Assembly: GCA_003577245.1 (NCBI GenBank)
Contig: QEVS01000005.1
Location: forward strand, 93,806 to 157,805
Length of the DNA stretch: 64,000 bases
Reading direction: 5' to 3'
Source of the DNA: a bacterium
Lineage (GTDB): Bacteria > Chloroflexota > Dehalococcoidia > Tepidiformales > Tepidiformaceae
Shown here one piece after another: positions 55,469 to 64,000 of the stretch. The notes beneath the pieces were generated by a model. That model had not been told where the DNA came from. It was given only the letters and a program-made list of their open reading frames with translations, and searched no databases. Numbering within the stretch: the first letter of the stretch is position 1; every line of letters starts with the position of its first letter. The position numbers and the translations under genes are program-made.

Positions 55469-58246
55469 CTAGCCCTCCGCCAGCTCGAAGTCGCACCGCA
55501 CCCAACGGTCCGCTGGCGCCGGCTGCCAGTTGAGAGCGTTGTACTTGAGGTGGCCGTAGCCCCCGGAGAGCGCCAGCCACTTCACCATGCCCGGCTCTAT
55601 CTCGTTCGCTCCCGACCAGTTCGCGTACTGCAGCGGCTCCCAGCCGTTGTACGAAATGATCTGCCCCGGCTTCACGTTCGGAGCCACCTTCACCCGCGCG
55701 CGAAACTCGCTGACGTCGTTGAAGATGCGCACCAGGTCGTCATCCTTGACGCCGCGTGAGGCCGCGTCCCGGCTGTTGACCATCACGCTCGGCGTGCCCC
55801 GGTGCGTCCCCAATACCACCTCGTTGAAGTGGTTCATGGAATGCACCGACCAGCGATTGTGGCCCGATGACATGCCCAGCGGGTACTGCCCCCCCATCGT
55901 GGGGTTGGGCTTGTACGTGGGGAACTCCTCGCCCGCTTCCAGGAACCACTCATGGTCGATGTAGAACTGGGCCCGGCGGCAGTAGGTGGGGAAGGGGTCG
56001 CCCCGCTCTACGTGGCCCGTGAAGGGCGTGATCACGTCGTCCGCCTTAAGGTCGGTGGTTTGCCCCAGCATCGCCGGGCTCATACCCATGCTGGTAAACC
56101 GCTTGAAGCCCGAATCGCGGAGGCTCGCCAGGGTGGTCCCTTCCGGCAGCGTGCCCGCCAGCACCGAATCGCGAATCTGCTCGTCGGCCACCACCTCCTG
56201 GTCCTTGTAGTAGCCGCCCATGGTGTAGCCCGCCACCAGCTGGTCGTACCGCACCTGCGTCCCGTCGGGCAGCGCGAATGATTCGAGACCCCGCGCCTTC
56301 GCCCGTTCCGCCATGCTGCCAAGGATTGCCAGGAAGATCTCCCACTCGTTGCGCGATTCGCCCGCCGGTGCCACCACCTGGTCCCCCAGCGTCAGGTTCG
56401 CCACGAACGGCCCCGGGATGGAGAAGGCGATCTTCTCGTAGTGCTGTGCCGCGGGGAGGAAGTAGTCCGCGTTCTGCGACGTGATGTTCAGCTTGAAGTC
56501 GATGGCGATCACCGTCTTCAGCTTCGACCAGAGCCCTGCCGCCGCCTTCTTGCCGCCCCGCGTCCGGCGGATCATGTTCCCGCCGCATTCGATGTACACC
56601 TGCGGCGTCTCTTCCTTGCGCGGGTGGTCCAGGCCGTCCCACCAGCCCTCTTTGATGGCGGCCGCCATGTACTCATCGAACGTGCGCACCATCGAGCTGT
56701 CGCTCCATTCGGGGTTGTTCCAGCGCTCCCCGTAGCCCATCTGGTTGTACCACCAGAACACCGGCGGGGTGTTGGCTTCCGCCGGGACATCGTCCCCCGT
56801 TCGCTCGTCCAGCATGCCCAGGATGCCGCGGCGCCCCTTGGTCAGCTCCCACATCGCCAGCTCGTCGTTCACCAGCGAGGGATCGAACTGCTTCAGCTTC
56901 GCCAGGATGCCATCCCTGCCCGCTATCACCGCCTCGGCCGCCTGCGCTCCCGGCCCGCGCTTGTTCATTGCGATCTGGGCCCCGTCGAGGAGCCCCGCCG
57001 CCCACGTCCTGAGCCCGGTTCCCCTCTTGCCCCAGTTGCCGCTTGCCGCCAGCACGAGGCACATCGTCCGTTCTATCAGGTCCCCGTGGTACATCTTGCA
57101 GGCGTTCATGCCCAGGAAGATGTTCGTCTTCCGGGTTGCTATCTTCCGCGCCACCATGCGCACCGTCTCGGGATGCACGCCCGTGATCGCCTGCTGCTTT
57201 TCGGGCGTGTAGCTCTCGTCAAGCTTGCGCCGCAACAGCGCGCACACCGGCTCCACGCTGACCGTGCGCCCGTCGTGCAGCCGCACCTCGAATCGCCCTT
57301 CGAGCGCCACCTTTGCGCCGTTCAACTTGAGGTTCGCCCGGTCGGCGGCCACCAGGCCCTTGCCGGGAAGCCAGTGGTAGAGCTGGTCCTCCCTTCCCTG
57401 CCCCTCCACGTCCACCTGGCGCAGGTACCGGTAGTTGTCGGTCCGCACCAGCAACGGCATATCAGTCTGCTCGCGCATGAAGTCCCAGGCGGCGATGTCC
57501 TCGGCGAACATCACCTGCACCAGCGAAAGGCCGAAGGCGGCATCGGTCGCGCCCTCCAGGTTCACCTGGTAGTCGGCGTGCGTGTGCGAAGCGTTGACAT
57601 CGGGCGAAACGTTGATGATCTCCGCGCCGTTGTACCGGGCTTCGCTGAAGAAGTGGTAGAACGGGATTCGCGTGTAGACAGGGTTGCTGTTCCAGATCAC
57701 GAGCAGCTCGGAGTGGAACCAGTCGTCGGCCGAACCTTCAACATGGCTCTTGCCAAAGCTCGCGTAAACGCCGCTGTTGAAGTCGCTGATGACCGCGTTG
57801 AGGTCCATCGTCCGCCCGCCGACGATGCCGAAGAACCTCGCCGTGGGGCCGCCAACCACCGCTTCCGGGGTTCCCTCGCGGACGATCGACCGCGGACCAT
57901 GGCTCTCGATCGCATCCACCAGGGCATCGCCGATCTCCGAGAGCGCACGGTCCCACGAGATGCGCTCCCACTTCCCCTCGCCCCGCTTCCCCGCGCGCTT
58001 CATCGGATACTGGACCCGGTCCGGGCCATTCAGCGACCGGCTCCAGCTCGCGCCCTGCATGCACCCCATCGGGTTGTAATCGGGCACCGCCGGGTCGATC
58101 ACCGGCAGGGTGCCCGAAGGCTCCTCGCGAACCACCACGCCGTCTTTCACGAATACCCGCATCGGGCAGCCGCCCGGGTAACAGTCGACGCAGTGCGTGC
58201 CCCAGTGGACCGCATCCCATGTGAACCGTTCGCTGTACGTGCTCAT
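55469..58246 (-). CDS. Molybdopterin oxidoreductase, type II DMSO-reductase (NarG/EbdA-like) catalytic subunit 2
   Basis: This 925-aa bis-MGD enzyme is paralogous to the one at 23.2 kb. The Fe-S ligand pattern is H18-C19-x2-C22-x4-C27-x34-C62 (the last in NPMGCMQGASWS). The Mo-site region has ISDFNSGVYASFGKSHVEG and WFHSELLVIWNSNPVYTRIPFYHFF (read in parts), followed by EARYNGAEIINVSPD. The C-terminal MGD domain has SSGHNRWSVHSMNHFNE and SYNGWEPLQYANWSG. No Tat signal is present. ATG 58246 has GAGGAGGG. A beta Fe-S subunit and a chaperone on the same strand lie ~4.3 kb upstream, separated by a divergent ABC importer. Confidence 0.88.
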   Translation of the reverse strand: MSTYSERFTWDAVHWGTHCVDCYPGGCPMRVFVKDGVVVREEPSGTLPVIDPAVPDYNPMGCMQGASWSRSLNGPDRVQYPMKRAGKRGEGKWERISWDRALSEIGDALVDAIESHGPRSIVREGTPEAVVGGPTARFFGIVGGRTMDLNAVISDFNSGVYASFGKSHVEGSADDWFHSELLVIWNSNPVYTRIPFYHFFSEARYNGAEIINVSPDVNASHTHADYQVNLEGATDAAFGLSLVQVMFAEDIAAWDFMREQTDMPLLVRTDNYRYLRQVDVEGQGREDQLYHWLPGKGLVAADRANLKLNGAKVALEGRFEVRLHDGRTVSVEPVCALLRRKLDESYTPEKQQAITGVHPETVRMVARKIATRKTNIFLGMNACKMYHGDLIERTMCLVLAASGNWGKRGTGLRTWAAGLLDGAQIAMNKRGPGAQAAEAVIAGRDGILAKLKQFDPSLVNDELAMWELTKGRRGILGMLDERTGDDVPAEANTPPVFWWYNQMGYGERWNNPEWSDSSMVRTFDEYMAAAIKEGWWDGLDHPRKEETPQVYIECGGNMIRRTRGGKKAAAGLWSKLKTVIAIDFKLNITSQNADYFLPAAQHYEKIAFSIPGPFVANLTLGDQVVAPAGESRNEWEIFLAILGSMAERAKARGLESFALPDGTQVRYDQLVAGYTMGGYYKDQEVVADEQIRDSVLAGTLPEGTTLASLRDSGFKRFTSMGMSPAMLGQTTDLKADDVITPFTGHVERGDPFPTYCRRAQFYIDHEWFLEAGEEFPTYKPNPTMGGQYPLGMSSGHNRWSVHSMNHFNEVVLGTHRGTPSVMVNSRDAASRGVKDDDLVRIFNDVSEFRARVKVAPNVKPGQIISYNGWEPLQYANWSGANEIEPGMVKWLALSGGYGHLKYNALNWQPAPADRWVRCDFELAEG

Positions 58247-58415
58247 GCTACCCTCCTCTACTGGCCCCTGTGTCCCCGGCCGGGCATATTGTCGCGCCAG
58301 AATGCCTAACCGGGTATCGGGCGCCCTCCCCAGGGGTGAACGGCCCGGTGTCATGGCACGGAAGCGGCGTTCGCCAACGCCCCGGGCCCGGCCTGCCGCC
58401 GCACGGTGAAGGCAG

Positions 58416-58443
58416 TGGACCCCAACGCGAAGGGCCGTATCAT
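58416..58443 (+). promoter_or_regulatory. Candidate promoter of the ABC importer operon
   Basis: TGGACC (58416-58421), 16 nt, then TATCAT (58438-58443, 5 of 6 consensus). It lies in the 289-bp divergent gap between the molybdoenzyme and the substrate-binding protein. The leader would be about 85 nt. I see nothing else recognisable in the gap apart from a CAATAT-type -10 for the opposite strand near 58289. Confidence 0.4.
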
Positions 58444-58535
58444 GCGCACATCCGGGCGAGTTGCAGGGGCGTACTGACTTACAGACGCTTGCGCTCTGCG
58501 CGTTTGTCATGAATTCAGGGGGAGAACCACAAGCA

Positions 58536-60404
58536 ATGCGAGACAACAGCAACTACTGGACCAGGCGCGCCGCTTCCAGCCGGGTTTCGCGCCGGCGGGT
58601 CATTGGCGGGGCGGCCGCGGCTGGTATGGGCGCGGCCGCCTTCGGCCTCGTCGGCTGCGGCGACGATGACGACGACGCTACTCCCACGACCGCGGCCGGT
58701 ACTACGGCCGCCGGCAGCCCGACCGCCGCGTCAACAGCGGCGGCTTCACCCACCTCGGCCATCGTCGACGGCGGCATCGCCCGCTCCGTCTTCCTTGGCG
58801 GGTCCCAGTTCGACTCCGTCGACATTCACCGCGGCCAGCGCGACGAAGTGGGCTGGCTCTCCGGCTCCGTCCTCAGCAAGATCGTCCGCTTCTCCAACCC
58901 CGACGCGGGCGACCTCGAGGCCGACCTCGCCGAGAAGTGGGAGACCCCGGACGCCACGGTCTACACCTTCAACCTCCGCAAGGGCGTGAAGTGGCAGAAC
59001 ACGCCCCTTACCAACGGGCGCGAGCTCACCTCGGCCGACATCAAGTGGCACGTCGAGCGGCAGCAGGCCGGCAAGCTCGTCGATGGCAGCACCCCCAAGT
59101 TCCGCTTCCAGTCCGACTACGCCGGCGTCAAGGTCGAGACCCCCGATGCCTACACCGTCAAGATGACCCTCCCCGCCCCGAACGGGACCTTCCTCATCCG
59201 GCAGGCCGCCTTCTTCGCCGGGGTTCCCAACCGCGAAGCGACGGAGAAGTTCGAGGGAAGCCACACGACCCTCACCGAAGAGGCGATGCCCGGCACCAGC
59301 GGCTACATCCTCAAGCAGTGGCGCACCGGCAAGGACATCGTCCTCCAGAAGAACCCCAACTACTGGGATAAGGGGATCCCTCACCTCGATGGCGCCATCA
59401 ACCCGTGGGGGCTCTTTGAAGACCCCAACGCCCACCGGCTCGCCTTCGAACAGAAGCTCGTCGACGCCTGGAGTTCCCCCGATGCCTCGCTCACGAAGAA
59501 GGTCATCGACGAGAACAAGGCCAACATGGGGGAGATCCTCACAGGTATCTCCAACACGGTCTTCATGCACCTCAACGTGCACAAGCAGTTCAAGGACCCG
59601 CGCCTGGTGAAGGCCATGAATATGGCCGTCGACCGCCGCGCCCTGATCCAGTCCTTCCACCAGGGCCTCGGCCAGGTCAGCGGCGCCGTAACGTGGCTCC
59701 AGGAAGGCTTCGCCATCAAGCCCGACGACCTCATCAAGCTCCCCGGCTACCGCACCGACCGTGCTATCGAGATCAAGGAGGCGCGTGAGCTCTGGAACGC
59801 CGGCGGCGGCCCCGCCCTCGGGGAAGTCGATATCAAGGGTGTCGAGACCTGGACCTCCGTCTGGCCCGATACCTATCAGATCATCGCCAAGATGTTTAAC
59901 GACGCGCTCGGTGTTTCCCAGTTCAAGTCCACCAAGTGCACCTACAACGACGACATCATCCCCAACCTGCCCAAGGGCGAGTACCCCAACTGGATCGCCT
60001 GGACGAACGCCGTCAACTCCCCCGACCCAAGGCGCGACCTCTACTCGTCCTTCCACTCCAAGGGCAGCCAGAACTGGAGCAAGGTCAACAACCCGGCACT
60101 GGACAAGCTCCTTGACGAAGCGCTCGTGACGGCCGACCTCACCAAGGCGCGCGCCCTCGTCCTCGATGCCCAGAAGATCCTCATGGAGAACGCCATGTAT
60201 GGCGCCGTGATCCTCTACAACTACATCAGCCGAAGCGCCCGCTGGAACTACGCCCACGCTCCCCTGAAGACGCAGCCGGCCGCCGGAAAGCCGGGCGCGG
60301 GCTACTGGAACACCGCCGGCGCCCACCTCGCCTTCAAGCAGTCGTGGCTGGACCCGAAGGACCCCAGCTACTCGGACGCCGTCAAGAACCGCAAGCTCGG
60401 CTAG
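58536..60404 (+). CDS. ABC transporter substrate-binding protein, family 5 (peptide/nickel type)
   Basis: This 622-aa exported lipoprotein has a twin-arginine signal (VSRRRVIGGAAAAG) and a lipobox ending in LVGC, followed by a DDDDD and Thr/Ala-rich linker. The SBP family-5 domain shows DLAEKWETPDATVYTFNLRKGVKW, LTSADIKWHVER and YTVKMTLPAPNGTFL. It delivers an oligopeptide, nickel complex or other small solute to the permeases at 60452 and 61423. ATG 58536 is chosen for the complete Tat motif. Tat export suggests it folds or binds ligand in the cytoplasm, or simply follows the clade's habit. Confidence 0.9.
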   Translation: MRDNSNYWTRRAASSRVSRRRVIGGAAAAGMGAAAFGLVGCGDDDDDATPTTAAGTTAAGSPTAASTAAASPTSAIVDGGIARSVFLGGSQFDSVDIHRGQRDEVGWLSGSVLSKIVRFSNPDAGDLEADLAEKWETPDATVYTFNLRKGVKWQNTPLTNGRELTSADIKWHVERQQAGKLVDGSTPKFRFQSDYAGVKVETPDAYTVKMTLPAPNGTFLIRQAAFFAGVPNREATEKFEGSHTTLTEEAMPGTSGYILKQWRTGKDIVLQKNPNYWDKGIPHLDGAINPWGLFEDPNAHRLAFEQKLVDAWSSPDASLTKKVIDENKANMGEILTGISNTVFMHLNVHKQFKDPRLVKAMNMAVDRRALIQSFHQGLGQVSGAVTWLQEGFAIKPDDLIKLPGYRTDRAIEIKEARELWNAGGGPALGEVDIKGVETWTSVWPDTYQIIAKMFNDALGVSQFKSTKCTYNDDIIPNLPKGEYPNWIAWTNAVNSPDPRRDLYSSFHSKGSQNWSKVNNPALDKLLDEALVTADLTKARALVLDAQKILMENAMYGAVILYNYISRSARWNYAHAPLKTQPAAGKPGAGYWNTAGAHLAFKQSWLDPKDPSYSDAVKNRKLG

Positions 60405-60451
60405 GCCACCAGGCAGCCTGATACCATGATGCCACGGCCGGGGAACCAGAC

Positions 60452-61411
60452 TTGACCAACTACATCATTCGACGCCTGTTGCTCAATGTCCTGGTTCTCT
60501 GGTTCGTGGCCACCATGGTCTTCCTCGGCACCCACGCCCTTCCCAGCGACTTCGCCCAGAAGCGCATCGCCTCCACCATGACCGGCGCCTCCCAGGTCGA
60601 GGCCATCGAGTTCGCACGCCACGAGCTCGGGCTCGACAAACCCCTCTGGCGCCAGTACATCGACTTCATGGGTGAGCTCGCCCGCGGCGACCTCGGCCAC
60701 TCCTACGAAAGCAAGCTCAGCACCTGGACCGAGGTCGGGCGCCGCGTCACCACCACCCTCGAGCTGGGCATCATGACCCTGTTCATCTCGTTCTCCATCA
60801 GCATCCCCATTGGCGTCATCAGCGCCGTCAAGCAGAACACCTGGATCGACTATCTGCTGCGCGGCGTGGCCATCCTCGGCGTAGCCATGCCCGTCTTCGT
60901 CGTCGCCATCTTCCTCTCCCTGGCCGTAATCAAGTTCGACCTCTTCCAAATCGACGTGCTCGGCCGTCCCCACTTCTGGACCGACCCGCTTCGTGCCCTC
61001 CAGCTCTACATCATTCCTGCCATCGCCGGCGGCATCGCCGGCGGCGCCGGCATCATGCGGCTCCTGCGCTCGCAGATGCTGGAGGTCATGCGGCAGGACT
61101 ACATCCGCACCGCCCGGGCGAAGGGCCTCCGCGATGACACGGTCTGGATCCGGCACGCGCTCAAGAACGCCATGCTGCCCGTCATCACGATCATGGGCCT
61201 CACCATCAGCGGTCTGGTGGGCGGTCAGATCATCCTGGAGACGATGTTCAACATCGACGGCATGGGCCGCTTCCTCTTCGCCCGGCTCAACCTCCGCGAC
61301 TTCCCGCCCTTCCAGGGCACCGTCATCATCATCTGCTTCGTGCTGGTGACGATGAACCTCCTCGTCGACATCCTCTACGCGTGGCTCGACCCGCGAATCC
61401 GCTACACCTAG
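60452..61411 (+). CDS. ABC transporter permease, DppB/OppB type
   Basis: This 319-aa inner-membrane permease has six helices. It starts MTNYIIRRLLLNVLVLW (TTG start, GGGGAA upstream) and has LGLDKPLWRQYIDFMGELARGDLGHS, typical of DppB. The EAA loop reads QDYIRTARAKGLRDDTVWIRHALKNAMLPVI and marks the ATPase-docking site. It pairs with the DppC-type permease that follows 11 bp later. Confidence 0.92.
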   Translation: MTNYIIRRLLLNVLVLWFVATMVFLGTHALPSDFAQKRIASTMTGASQVEAIEFARHELGLDKPLWRQYIDFMGELARGDLGHSYESKLSTWTEVGRRVTTTLELGIMTLFISFSISIPIGVISAVKQNTWIDYLLRGVAILGVAMPVFVVAIFLSLAVIKFDLFQIDVLGRPHFWTDPLRALQLYIIPAIAGGIAGGAGIMRLLRSQMLEVMRQDYIRTARAKGLRDDTVWIRHALKNAMLPVITIMGLTISGLVGGQIILETMFNIDGMGRFLFARLNLRDFPPFQGTVIIICFVLVTMNLLVDILYAWLDPRIRYT

Positions 61412-61422
61412 GGAAACGCATC

Positions 61423-62418
61423 GTGGCCCACACTGAACAGGCAGCCTCAACACTTCAATCCGGCGCCGCCGAGCTCGGCCGCCGCCGCACGTTCGGCAGC
61501 GTGATGCGCCAGGCCGGGCGGCTCGCCAACCGGAACAAGCTCGGCGCCTTCGGTGTGCTGCTCGTCATCTTCGTCCTGGGCGTTGCCATCCTCGCCCCGT
61601 GGATTAAGCGCTACGACGACAACACCCAGTTCCAGACCGCCAATCCGAAGTTCAACCCCACCGCCAATCCTCTCGACATCGCCCAGGACCCCGAGCTCGG
61701 TTCGCCCCACATCCTCGACCGCTGGGAAAGCCCCCTCGGCGGCGACCACTGGCTTGGCACCGACGCCTACGGCCGCGACCTCTACGCCCGCATCGTCACT
61801 GGCGCCCGCCTCGCCGTCATCATCGGCGTCGGCGCATCGGTTATCGCCGTGCTCTCGGGGACGTTCGTGGGCCTCGTCTCCGGGTACTTCTCCGGCAAGC
61901 TCGACCTCATCATCCAGCGCCTCGTCGATGCCATCCAGGCCTTCCCGGGGCTCGTGCTCCTCATGCTCATCGTCTCCGTCATGGACCAGCCGAGCCTCTT
62001 CCTCACCGTCCTCGCCCTCGGCTTCCTCGGTTTCGCCGTCTCCGTCCGCATCGTCCGTTCGTCCGTGCTCGCCGTGTCCCAGACCGCCTTCGTCGAAGCC
62101 GCGCGCTCCTACGGCGCCGGCGACTTCCGCATCATGCTCCGGCACGTACTGCCGAACGTGCTCGCCTCCGTCCTTGTCGTCTTCTCCATCAGCATCGGCG
62201 CCTACATCCTCGCCGAGGCGTCGCTCTCCTTCCTCGGCCTCGGCCCCGCCGACAAGACCACCTGGGGCAAGATGGTGAACGCCGGCCGCAACTCCATCGA
62301 CCTCCACCCCTGGGAATCGGTGCTCTCCGGCGCCGCCATCACCCTCACTGTGCTCGGCTTCAACCTGGCCGGCGACGCCATTCGCGACGAGGTCGACCCC
62401 CGCCTCCGCGGCCGGTGA
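61423..62418 (+). CDS. ABC transporter permease, DppC/OppC type
   Basis: This 331-aa permease starts at GTG 61423 with AGGGAA upstream. It has an N-terminal helix (LGAFGVLLVIFVLGVAILAPW), the DppC motif WLGTDAYGRDLYARIVTGAR, and the EAA loop FVEAARSYGAGDFRIMLRHVLPNVL. It ends PRLRGR. DppD/DppF-type ATPases are absent on both sides, so the ATPases are encoded elsewhere or beyond the window. Confidence 0.92.
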   Translation: MAHTEQAASTLQSGAAELGRRRTFGSVMRQAGRLANRNKLGAFGVLLVIFVLGVAILAPWIKRYDDNTQFQTANPKFNPTANPLDIAQDPELGSPHILDRWESPLGGDHWLGTDAYGRDLYARIVTGARLAVIIGVGASVIAVLSGTFVGLVSGYFSGKLDLIIQRLVDAIQAFPGLVLLMLIVSVMDQPSLFLTVLALGFLGFAVSVRIVRSSVLAVSQTAFVEAARSYGAGDFRIMLRHVLPNVLASVLVVFSISIGAYILAEASLSFLGLGPADKTTWGKMVNAGRNSIDLHPWESVLSGAAITLTVLGFNLAGDAIRDEVDPRLRGR

Positions 62419-62430
62419 GGGCGTAAGCAA

Positions 62431-62450
62431 GCAGACCGGCGAATGTCTGC
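62431..62450. terminator. Weak hairpin between convergent genes
   Basis: GCAGAC/GTCTGC arms with an 8-nt loop, 13 nt after the DppC stop. The stem is only 6 bp and has no T-run. Confidence 0.3.
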
Positions 62451-62529
62451 CCGCGCGCGCTCATGACCGCGGCGCAGCCTCCTTCAACCCCGGTGGTTCA
62501 TCCCCAACCGAAGACGGCGAGCGTAGGAG

Positions 62530-63300
62530 CTACGAGTCTCCGTCGACGGCCTCATCGCCCGTGGGGCAGGCGCCGTCGTCGGGAACCGGGACCGGGAGCA
62601 TTGGTTCTTCGAAGAGCTGCGCCGGGGCAATGGCCAGGCTCTCGCACTCCTGCCGGAGCCACGCCGCAAGCAGCCGCGCGGCATCGGGATAGAGGGGCCA
62701 CTCCTGCGTAGAAAGCTCGACGCGCCGCGCGAACCCTTCGCCCCAGCAGGCCAGGTGGTCGCGAAGGAACAGCGCCCCCGATTCGCGACAGATGGCGGCG
62801 TTCTCTTCGTCCCCGGCTGCCAGCGCACGCGCTTCCTTCAGGGCGACAACCGCCATGAACTCCAGCTCCGCCACCACGCTGTCGGGCCGGTCCCGGTCCG
62901 GGCCGCCCACCTCGAGGCCGTGCGCACGGTAAAAGCCCGCCACGTCGGCCATGACGGCGGTCTGCTGGAAAACGTCCTGGGAACTGTACGCCGTCTCGAA
63001 GTCCGGGCAGTCGCTCGAAGCCGTGAGCGTGAAAGCAGCGCGGTGGGCCGCCTGCAGCTCATCCAGGGGGCGTTCGAGGTCGCCCACCAGCGCGGAGAAT
63101 GCGCCCTCGCCCGGGAGACCGTCCACCTCGGCGACCGCGGGCGCGAATCGCGCCCTCAGCTCGGCAAGCCGCTCCGAAGTCGGGTAGGCGAAAACGCGGC
63201 TGAGGAAAGCGTAGACTACGGCCCGCGCGAGGAGGCCCTCCTGCGATGCATCAGGCTCGCCCGGTGCGTCCGCCGGTGGCGCGGCCTGTTTCTTGCTCAT
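62530..63300 (-). CDS. TorD/NarJ-like molybdoenzyme maturation chaperone
   Basis: This 256-aa all-helical protein has AVVYAFLSRVFAYPTSERLAELR, CPDFETAYSSQDVFQQTAVMADVAGFYRAHG and the ELEFMAVVALKEARAL helix, in the pattern of TorD/DmsD/DdhD/EbdD chaperones that insert the molybdenum cofactor into apo-catalytic subunits. ATG 63300 overlaps the beta-subunit stop (ATGA), so it is co-translated. It probably serves the catalytic subunit at 55469-58246 and perhaps that at 23221. Confidence 0.85.
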   Translation of the reverse strand: MSKKQAAPPADAPGEPDASQEGLLARAVVYAFLSRVFAYPTSERLAELRARFAPAVAEVDGLPGEGAFSALVGDLERPLDELQAAHRAAFTLTASSDCPDFETAYSSQDVFQQTAVMADVAGFYRAHGLEVGGPDRDRPDSVVAELEFMAVVALKEARALAAGDEENAAICRESGALFLRDHLACWGEGFARRVELSTQEWPLYPDAARLLAAWLRQECESLAIAPAQLFEEPMLPVPVPDDGACPTGDEAVDGDS

Positions 63301-64000
63301 ATCGAGTTGAGCTGGCCCGCGCGCTCGATCACCGGCTCCTGGACGGTCACGCGCGTGACCTCCTTGCCCTTGCTGTCGAACCCGATGACCGTGTCGTTGA
63401 AGAGCTCGCGCACCTTGCCGGCGACCGTGATCTCCCCGAACTTCGGACCCGGCTCCACCCGGTAGCTGAAGATGATGCGCTGGGTTATGCGGAACAGCTG
63501 AAGCACGGCGAGCGTCTCGCGCGAGGGGTTGGTGTAGGCCGCGATGGCGTCGTCCACGCCGGGGCCGAACATCTGGCGGAGGTAGGGCCGCGGCGCCCAG
63601 CGGGGCGGTATGTAGTACACGTTCGGCTGAGTGCCAAACTGGGGATAGATGGGCAGGGCGACCTTGGCCACGTGCACCAGGTAGTAGAGCGGGTTCTGGC
63701 GGTCCTCAATCCATTCGCCGTTCGCATCGACCTGCACGAGCCCCTGCAGCCGGATCTTGCCCACGCAGGCCGTCATGCAGCGGGTCTCCATGGGGATGCC
63801 CTCGGTGAGGGGGTCGCTGCCTTCAACGCGCGGGTAGCAGGCGATGCACTTCTCCGACGTGCGCGTGCTGGGGCGGTACATGGACTTCTTGTAGGGGCAG
63901 GCTTCCACGCACTTGCGGTAGCCGCGGCAGCGCGCCTGGTCGATGAGGACGATGCCGTCCTCTTCGCGCTTGTAGATGGCGTTGCGCGGGCAGGCGGCCA
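63297..64000 (-). CDS. Molybdoenzyme Fe-S beta subunit (NarH/EbdB-like), 5' end outside window
   Basis: This is the C-terminal ~233 residues of an electron-transfer subunit. The frame is open through position 64000, so the N terminus lies beyond the window; an internal ATG at 63908 is not the true start. Cys groups ACP, CRGYRKCVEACPYKK, CIACYPRVEG and RCMTACVGKIR are those of [4Fe-4S]/[3Fe-4S] ferredoxin domains in NarH, EbdB and DdhB. It is followed by the overlapping chaperone gene. It should relay electrons from a catalytic subunit to a heme or quinone partner. Confidence 0.88.
   Translation of the reverse strand, partial: AACPRNAIYKREEDGIVLIDQARCRGYRKCVEACPYKKSMYRPSTRTSEKCIACYPRVEGSDPLTEGIPMETRCMTACVGKIRLQGLVQVDANGEWIEDRQNPLYYLVHVAKVALPIYPQFGTQPNVYYIPPRWAPRPYLRQMFGPGVDDAIAAYTNPSRETLAVLQLFRITQRIIFSYRVEPGPKFGEITVAGKVRELFNDTVIGFDSKGKEVTRVTVQEPVIERAGQLNSI

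Noticed and set aside
56441..58309. 622-aa open frame on the plus strand opposite the second molybdoenzyme
   Set aside because: It is Arg/His/Pro-rich, typical of the complementary frame of a high-GC gene; the minus-strand molybdoenzyme has full motifs.

Overview
This 64 kb window is a high-GC bacterial chromosome segment. Gene content and style suggest a member of the Chloroflexota, probably an aerobic or facultative Dehalococcoidia-like lineage. That placement is an inference: it rests on the S1-ClpC-RpoB-RpoC block, an RpoC with a long helical insertion after its N-terminal zinc finger, and the mix of acyl-CoA carboxylase, Ltp/DUF35, SDR and molybdenum-enzyme genes. No rRNA, tRNA, CRISPR array, transposase or prophage was seen. 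Genes are densely packed, many in short operons with ATGA or GTGA overlaps.

Layout. 1-12.8 kb is the housekeeping core on the plus strand: ribosomal protein S1, ClpC, RpoB and RpoC, closed by a strong terminator hairpin. 12.8-19.5 kb holds ispF/ispD (isoprenoid precursors), two small proteins, a DUF1461 membrane protein, an FAD-linked oxidase, a DUF385-type protein, a CMD-family protein and an SDR. 19.5-23.1 kb is a two-gene acyl-CoA carboxylase operon. 23.2-28.3 kb carries a NarG/EbdA-like molybdopterin enzyme, a YedY-like molybdopterin protein with a dienelactone hydrolase, and a PAP2 phosphatase. 28.3-37.9 kb has a secreted TIM-barrel-like lipoprotein, a class B penicillin-binding protein, an SPFH protein, SDRs, a cupredoxin-fold protein, an alpha/beta hydrolase, a DedA protein and a TIGR01777 epimerase.

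37.9-40.8 kb is a compact cluster that I find notable: a ferritin-like diiron protein, an SCP2-like protein and an 8-Cys ferredoxin, with a PAS-LuxR regulator just upstream. It looks like an undescribed oxygenase-type system. 41-46.3 kb holds an SMP-30 lactonase, an XRE/NB-ARC/TPR regulator, and a haloalkane dehalogenase translationally coupled to an MBL-fold hydrolase. 46.3-50.9 kb has a glycosyltransferase-like membrane protein, GtrA, a membrane-anchored unknown and an Ltp-thiolase/DUF35 pair. 51.1-54.4 kb is an AcoABC/PDH-type dehydrogenase operon (E1 alpha, E1 beta, E2). 54.4-55.4 kb is, to my reading, a manganese (yybP-ykoY) riboswitch with its own promoter and intrinsic terminator, followed by a tiny charged protein and an MgtC/SapB membrane protein. 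55.5-64 kb is a second NarG/EbdA-like catalytic subunit, a DppABC-type peptide/nickel ABC importer lacking its ATPases, a TorD/NarJ-like chaperone and a truncated Fe-S beta subunit running off the window.

Regulatory grammar. Several genes start at, or about one nucleotide from, the predicted transcription start. The arrangement is a TANNNT-type -10 followed by 6-7 nt and then ATG/GTG, without a Shine-Dalgarno sequence; TAGACT-N6-ATG occurs three times. Leaderless initiation therefore seems common here. Other genes have clear GGAGG-type ribosome binding sites.
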